Source: Acidobacteriota bacterium (GTDB lineage: Bacteria; Acidobacteriota; Blastocatellia; Pyrinomonadales; Pyrinomonadaceae). Taken from it: a stretch of DNA of 6,262 nucleotides. A program made the position numbers and the translations under genes. The notes beneath the pieces were generated by a model, which ran no database searches, was not told where the DNA came from, and saw only the letters and a program-made list of their open reading frames with translations. Where the stretch lies: assembly GCA_013696385.1 (NCBI GenBank), contig JACCYR010000195.1, positions 1 through 6,262 on the forward strand, given 5' to 3'. Shown here one piece after another: positions 3,652-6,262 of the stretch; the first letter of the stretch is position 1; each line of letters begins with the position of its first letter.

Positions 3652-6262
3652 TCATTGATGCCGCCGAAACACACGCCGATAAAAGGGCGATGGAAATTAT
3701 CGGCGTTGAAGGCACGGAATACACTTTCGGCGAGATGCTCGACGCGATTCGGAGCATCGCTTTTCGGCTCGAAAAAGAAGGTATTGCGTTTGGCGATAGA
3801 GTTACGCTGATTGGCGAAAATCATCCGCGCTGGGCGATTGCTTATTTTGGCATTCTTTACCGCGGCGCGGTTTGCGTCCCCGTTGACCCGCACGGCGAAA
3901 TCGCAACAATTACCAATTTTCTCGAAAACTCGGAAGCGAAAATGGCGTTTATCGGCGAGGATTTTATTGACCATTTTCACAAAGTTGAAGAAAATCTCGG
4001 CAGAAAAATTCCCGCCGTCGTTTTGCAAGACGGAGAAGATTCCAGATTCCAAATTTCAAATTCCAAATCCCAAAGTTCAAAGGAAACGTCTTCCAATCTG
4101 GAATCTGGAATCTGGAATCTGGAATCTTTCACAGATTGGGCAAGCACACCGCGTCCGCGGGATTTCGACTCCAAAGCATCGCCCGCAAAACCGGAAGATA
4201 TGGCGGTTTTGATTTACACATCGGGAACGACCGGCACGCCGAAAGGAGTGCCGCTGACGCACGGCAATATCTATTACGAAACTCAAGGCTGTCAGGAAGT
4301 GATGAATGTTTCCGAAAACGAAGTCGTTTTAAGCGTTTTGCCGCTTTTTCACGTTTTCGCGCAAGTCATCAATTTATGGGTAATTGCCAGCATCGGCGCA
4401 CGGGTTTGCTACGTCAAAGAACTCGCGCCCGCCGAATTGACACGCGCTTTTGAAACCAAAGAAATCACGATGCTGACGGGCGTTCCGCGCTTGTGGTATC
4501 TCTTCCACAAAAAGATTTTTGACGGCGTTGCCGCGCAATCCTTTTTTGTTCGCCGGCTTTTCGACAAATTGCTCAAATTTAACTTTTTCCTGCGCGAAAA
4601 ATTTAACGTCAATCTCGGCAAAAAGTTATTCGGCAAAGTTCACGAAGGCTTTGGCGGCAAACTCGCCATCACGATTTCCGCCGGTTCGCGCTTTGACGAA
4701 AAAATCGCACGAGATTATTACGCGCTCGGTTTTACGATGATTCAAGGTTACGGTTTGACGGAAACCTGCGGCGCGGTTACGTCCACGCGGTTTGAAAACA
4801 GTTCCGTCGGCTCAGTCGGCACGGCGGTTAATTATGCTGAAATAAAACTCGGCGAACTAAATGACGAGGGCGCGGGCGAAGTTTTGATAAAAGGCAAAAT
4901 GGTTTTCAGCGGTTATTACAAAAATCCCGAAGCAACCGAAGGCGCGTTCACGACGGACGGCTGGTTTAAGTCGGGCGATTTGGGGAAAATAGACGAAAAC
5001 GGCGACCTTTTTATCGTCGGACGTTCAAAAGATGTCATCGTTTTGCCAAATGGAAAAAACATTCATCCCGAAGATTTGGAAGTTCATTACGCGAAAACGC
5101 CGATGGTTGAAGAAATCTGCATTCTCGGCGTGAAAGACGAAAATTCGGCGATGGCTGGCGCGGAAAAACTGATTGCCATCGCCGTGCCTGATTTTGCTTA
5201 TTTAAAACAAAATAATATCGCCAATTCGCGCGAAGCGATTCGCCACGAACTCGATTCTTTGGGTCGCTCACTACCCGAATATCAGCGTGTCAGAGATTAC
5301 ATCGTGCGTTCCGAACCGCTTCCGCGCACGGCGACGCGCAAAATTAAACGCTTTCAGCTGCAAAAGGAAATTGCCGCAAACGGTTACGACAGCAAGGCTT
5401 CGCCTGATAAAAAGCAGTGGAATTTCACCGACCAAGACAACGTGATGCTCGAATCAAACGTCGGCAAATCTCTCGACAAAGCCATCAAGCAGAACACAAA
5501 AGACGTTGAAAAGATTCACCCGGAAATGAATCTCGAAATTGATTTAGGACTCGATTCGCTTTCACGGGCGGAAGTTTTTGCCGCGCTTGAGCAGAATTTT
5601 AATATCGAATTCGATTCCGATAAAGCCGCTAACGCTTTAACCGTCGGCGAAGTCATCAAACTGACGCAGGAATACACCGGAAGCGCAAACGCGGAAATCG
5701 TCGCCGCCGATTTTGATTGGGGCGATATTGTCAGAAACGCCGAAGCAGGCGAAAATCTCCCAGAAATTCAAACTATTTTGAATAAATCCGCGTTTTCAAA
5801 TTGGGTTGTTTTTTCCGCCTTCAAATTCTTTAACCTTATTTTCAAAATCTTTTTGAGTTTGGAAGTTTCGGGACTCGAAGAACTCAAAAAGATAAAACGT
5901 CCCTTTTTGATTTGCCCGAATCACCAAAGTTTTATTGACCCATTTGTCGTTTCCTCAAACTTTGACTACGACACATTTACGAATTCCTTTGCCGTCGGCG
6001 CAACCGAATTTTTCCAGAGTTCATTTATGAAATCAATCGCCAGATTATTAAATACCATTCCGATTAACCCCGACGCGCAACTGATGAAAGCGATGAAAGC
6101 GGGCGCAGTCGGCTTAAAACACGGCAAAATCCTGAACATCTACCCCGAAGGCGAACGCGCTTTTGACGGCGAACTCCACAGCTTCAAAAAAGGCGCGGCG
6201 ATTCTGGCAGCCGAACTCGATTTACCGATTGTTCCCGTTGCGCTTGACGGTTTATACAAAGT
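3627..6262 (+). CDS. Fusion: long-chain acyl-CoA/ACP synthetase + acyl carrier protein + PlsC acyltransferase (3' truncated)
   Basis: One unbroken frame runs from ATG 3627 past the right edge: 878 complete codons. The adenylate-forming ligase domain (about 1-580) carries the P-loop YTSGTTGTPKG (197-207), QGYGLTET (373-380), SGD (449-451), GRSKD (465-469) with NGKNIHPE (475-482), and the C-terminal LPRTATRKIKR (565-575), whose K572 is the expected catalytic lysine. A carrier-protein domain (about 603-685) follows, with phosphopantetheine serine S644 in LGLDSLSRAEV. After a linker and an aromatic, hydrophobic stretch (723-745) comes a PlsC domain with NHQSFID (765-771, catalytic HX4D: H766, D771), YPEGER (839-844) and LPIVPV (866-871). 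It should activate a fatty acid as acyl-AMP, load it on its own carrier and transfer it to a lysophospholipid or glycerol phosphate at the membrane. E. coli Aas joins the same enzymes in the reverse order without a carrier domain. Start choice: no clear ribosome-binding site; an ATG eight bases upstream is out of frame. A 30-residue repeat-derived insert occupies 138-167. Confidence 0.9.
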   Translation, partial: MQNSFVQLIIDAAETHADKRAMEIIGVEGTEYTFGEMLDAIRSIAFRLEKEGIAFGDRVTLIGENHPRWAIAYFGILYRGAVCVPVDPHGEIATITNFLENSEAKMAFIGEDFIDHFHKVEENLGRKIPAVVLQDGEDSRFQISNSKSQSSKETSSNLESGIWNLESFTDWASTPRPRDFDSKASPAKPEDMAVLIYTSGTTGTPKGVPLTHGNIYYETQGCQEVMNVSENEVVLSVLPLFHVFAQVINLWVIASIGARVCYVKELAPAELTRAFETKEITMLTGVPRLWYLFHKKIFDGVAAQSFFVRRLFDKLLKFNFFLREKFNVNLGKKLFGKVHEGFGGKLAITISAGSRFDEKIARDYYALGFTMIQGYGLTETCGAVTSTRFENSSVGSVGTAVNYAEIKLGELNDEGAGEVLIKGKMVFSGYYKNPEATEGAFTTDGWFKSGDLGKIDENGDLFIVGRSKDVIVLPNGKNIHPEDLEVHYAKTPMVEEICILGVKDENSAMAGAEKLIAIAVPDFAYLKQNNIANSREAIRHELDSLGRSLPEYQRVRDYIVRSEPLPRTATRKIKRFQLQKEIAANGYDSKASPDKKQWNFTDQDNVMLESNVGKSLDKAIKQNTKDVEKIHPEMNLEIDLGLDSLSRAEVFAALEQNFNIEFDSDKAANALTVGEVIKLTQEYTGSANAEIVAADFDWGDIVRNAEAGENLPEIQTILNKSAFSNWVVFSAFKFFNLIFKIFLSLEVSGLEELKKIKRPFLICPNHQSFIDPFVVSSNFDYDTFTNSFAVGATEFFQSSFMKSIARLLNTIPINPDAQLMKAMKAGAVGLKHGKILNIYPEGERAFDGELHSFKKGAAILAAELDLPIVPVALDGLYK
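4038..4127 (+). repeat. In-frame inverted heptamer array inside the acyl-ligase coding region
   Basis: Bases 4038-4079 parse into six consecutive 7-base units of consensus RATTCCA (GATTCCA, GATTCCA, AATTTCA, AATTCCA, AATCCCA, AAGTTCA). After a 15-base spacer, bases 4095-4127 are 4.7 perfect copies of AATCTGG, whose rotation TGGAATC is the reverse complement of GATTCCA. Bases 4036-4050 and 4114-4128 are a perfect 15-bp inverted pair. The block spans 90 bases, exactly 30 codons in the ligase frame (residues 138-167), starting with DSRFQI and ending NLESGIWNLES. It lies between VVLQDGE and FTDWAS, in the variable segment before the ATP-binding P-loop, rich in S, N, Q and K and probably a surface loop. 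The heptamer has no stop codon in any frame of either strand, which would let it persist inside a gene. Confidence 0.8.

Noticed and set aside
3648..4052. 134-codon open frame on the minus strand
   Set aside because: It lies wholly opposite the ligase domain, has no recognisable domain, and the plus strand carries clear conserved motifs.
4038..4127. CRISPR array
   Set aside because: Units are 7 bases, contiguous and without unique spacers, and no cas genes are nearby.
3977..4174. Minus-strand open frame whose middle reads like DSRFQIPDSR repeats
   Set aside because: The heptamer array has no stop codon in any frame, so it lengthens open frames on both strands automatically. This is a by-product of the repeat, not a gene.
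3811..4453. Plus-strand open frames at 3811-4212 and 4136-4453 as evidence for a frameshifted or split ligase gene
   Set aside because: A codon-by-codon reading from 3627 to 6262 shows one uninterrupted frame with all motifs in order; the others are shadows.

Overview
The window is a compact, plus-strand-only bacterial segment with four protein-coding genes and short intergenic gaps of 95, 112 and 62 bases. The first gene is cut by the left edge and the last by the right edge. Base composition is moderately A+T-rich and codon usage looks even across all four genes, so nothing suggests recent transfer of a whole gene. The protein set would fit a member of the Acidobacteriota, possibly the Blastocatellia/Pyrinomonadales group. 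It includes an M23 peptidase with a C-terminal beta-rich region, an exported aminopeptidase P, a YegS-like lipid kinase and a ligase-ACP-acyltransferase fusion. That assignment is recall-based inference, not a search result.

Layout. Bases 1-612 hold the C-terminal part of an M23 (LytM-like) peptidase. Bases 708-2447 encode a complete secreted Xaa-Pro aminopeptidase with all five metal ligands. Bases 2438-2510 form a 73-base element with perfect 13-bp terminal inverted repeats that covers the aminopeptidase stop codon. Bases 2560-3564 encode a complete diacylglycerol/sphingoid-type lipid kinase that starts at TTG. Bases 3542-3617 hold an inverted array of 7-base repeats that covers the kinase stop codon and ends just before the next start. 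Bases 3627-6262 encode a large fusion of long-chain acyl-CoA/ACP ligase, acyl carrier protein and PlsC acyltransferase, which is still open at the right edge.

How the genes relate. The lipid kinase and the fusion are neighbours on one strand and both act on glycerolipids. A kinase that phosphorylates diacylglycerol or monoacylglycerol, beside an enzyme that can activate a free fatty acid, load it on its own carrier domain and pass it to a lysophospholipid, would make a small phospholipid salvage or remodelling unit. This is inference. The M23 peptidase and the aminopeptidase act outside the cytoplasm and show no clear link to the lipid pair.

The most unusual feature is a 90-base block at 4038-4127 inside the fusion gene. 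It consists of an imperfect array of 7-base units, a spacer, and an array of the reverse-complement unit. It is exactly 30 codons long, in frame, and its heptamer has no stop codon in any of the six frames. A second inverted heptamer array of different sequence (TTACCAT/TAAATGG) lies only about 420 bases upstream. Together they suggest a class of period-7 inverted repeats spreading in this genome, with one copy accommodated inside an essential-looking enzyme domain, where gain or loss of a single unit would shift the frame.
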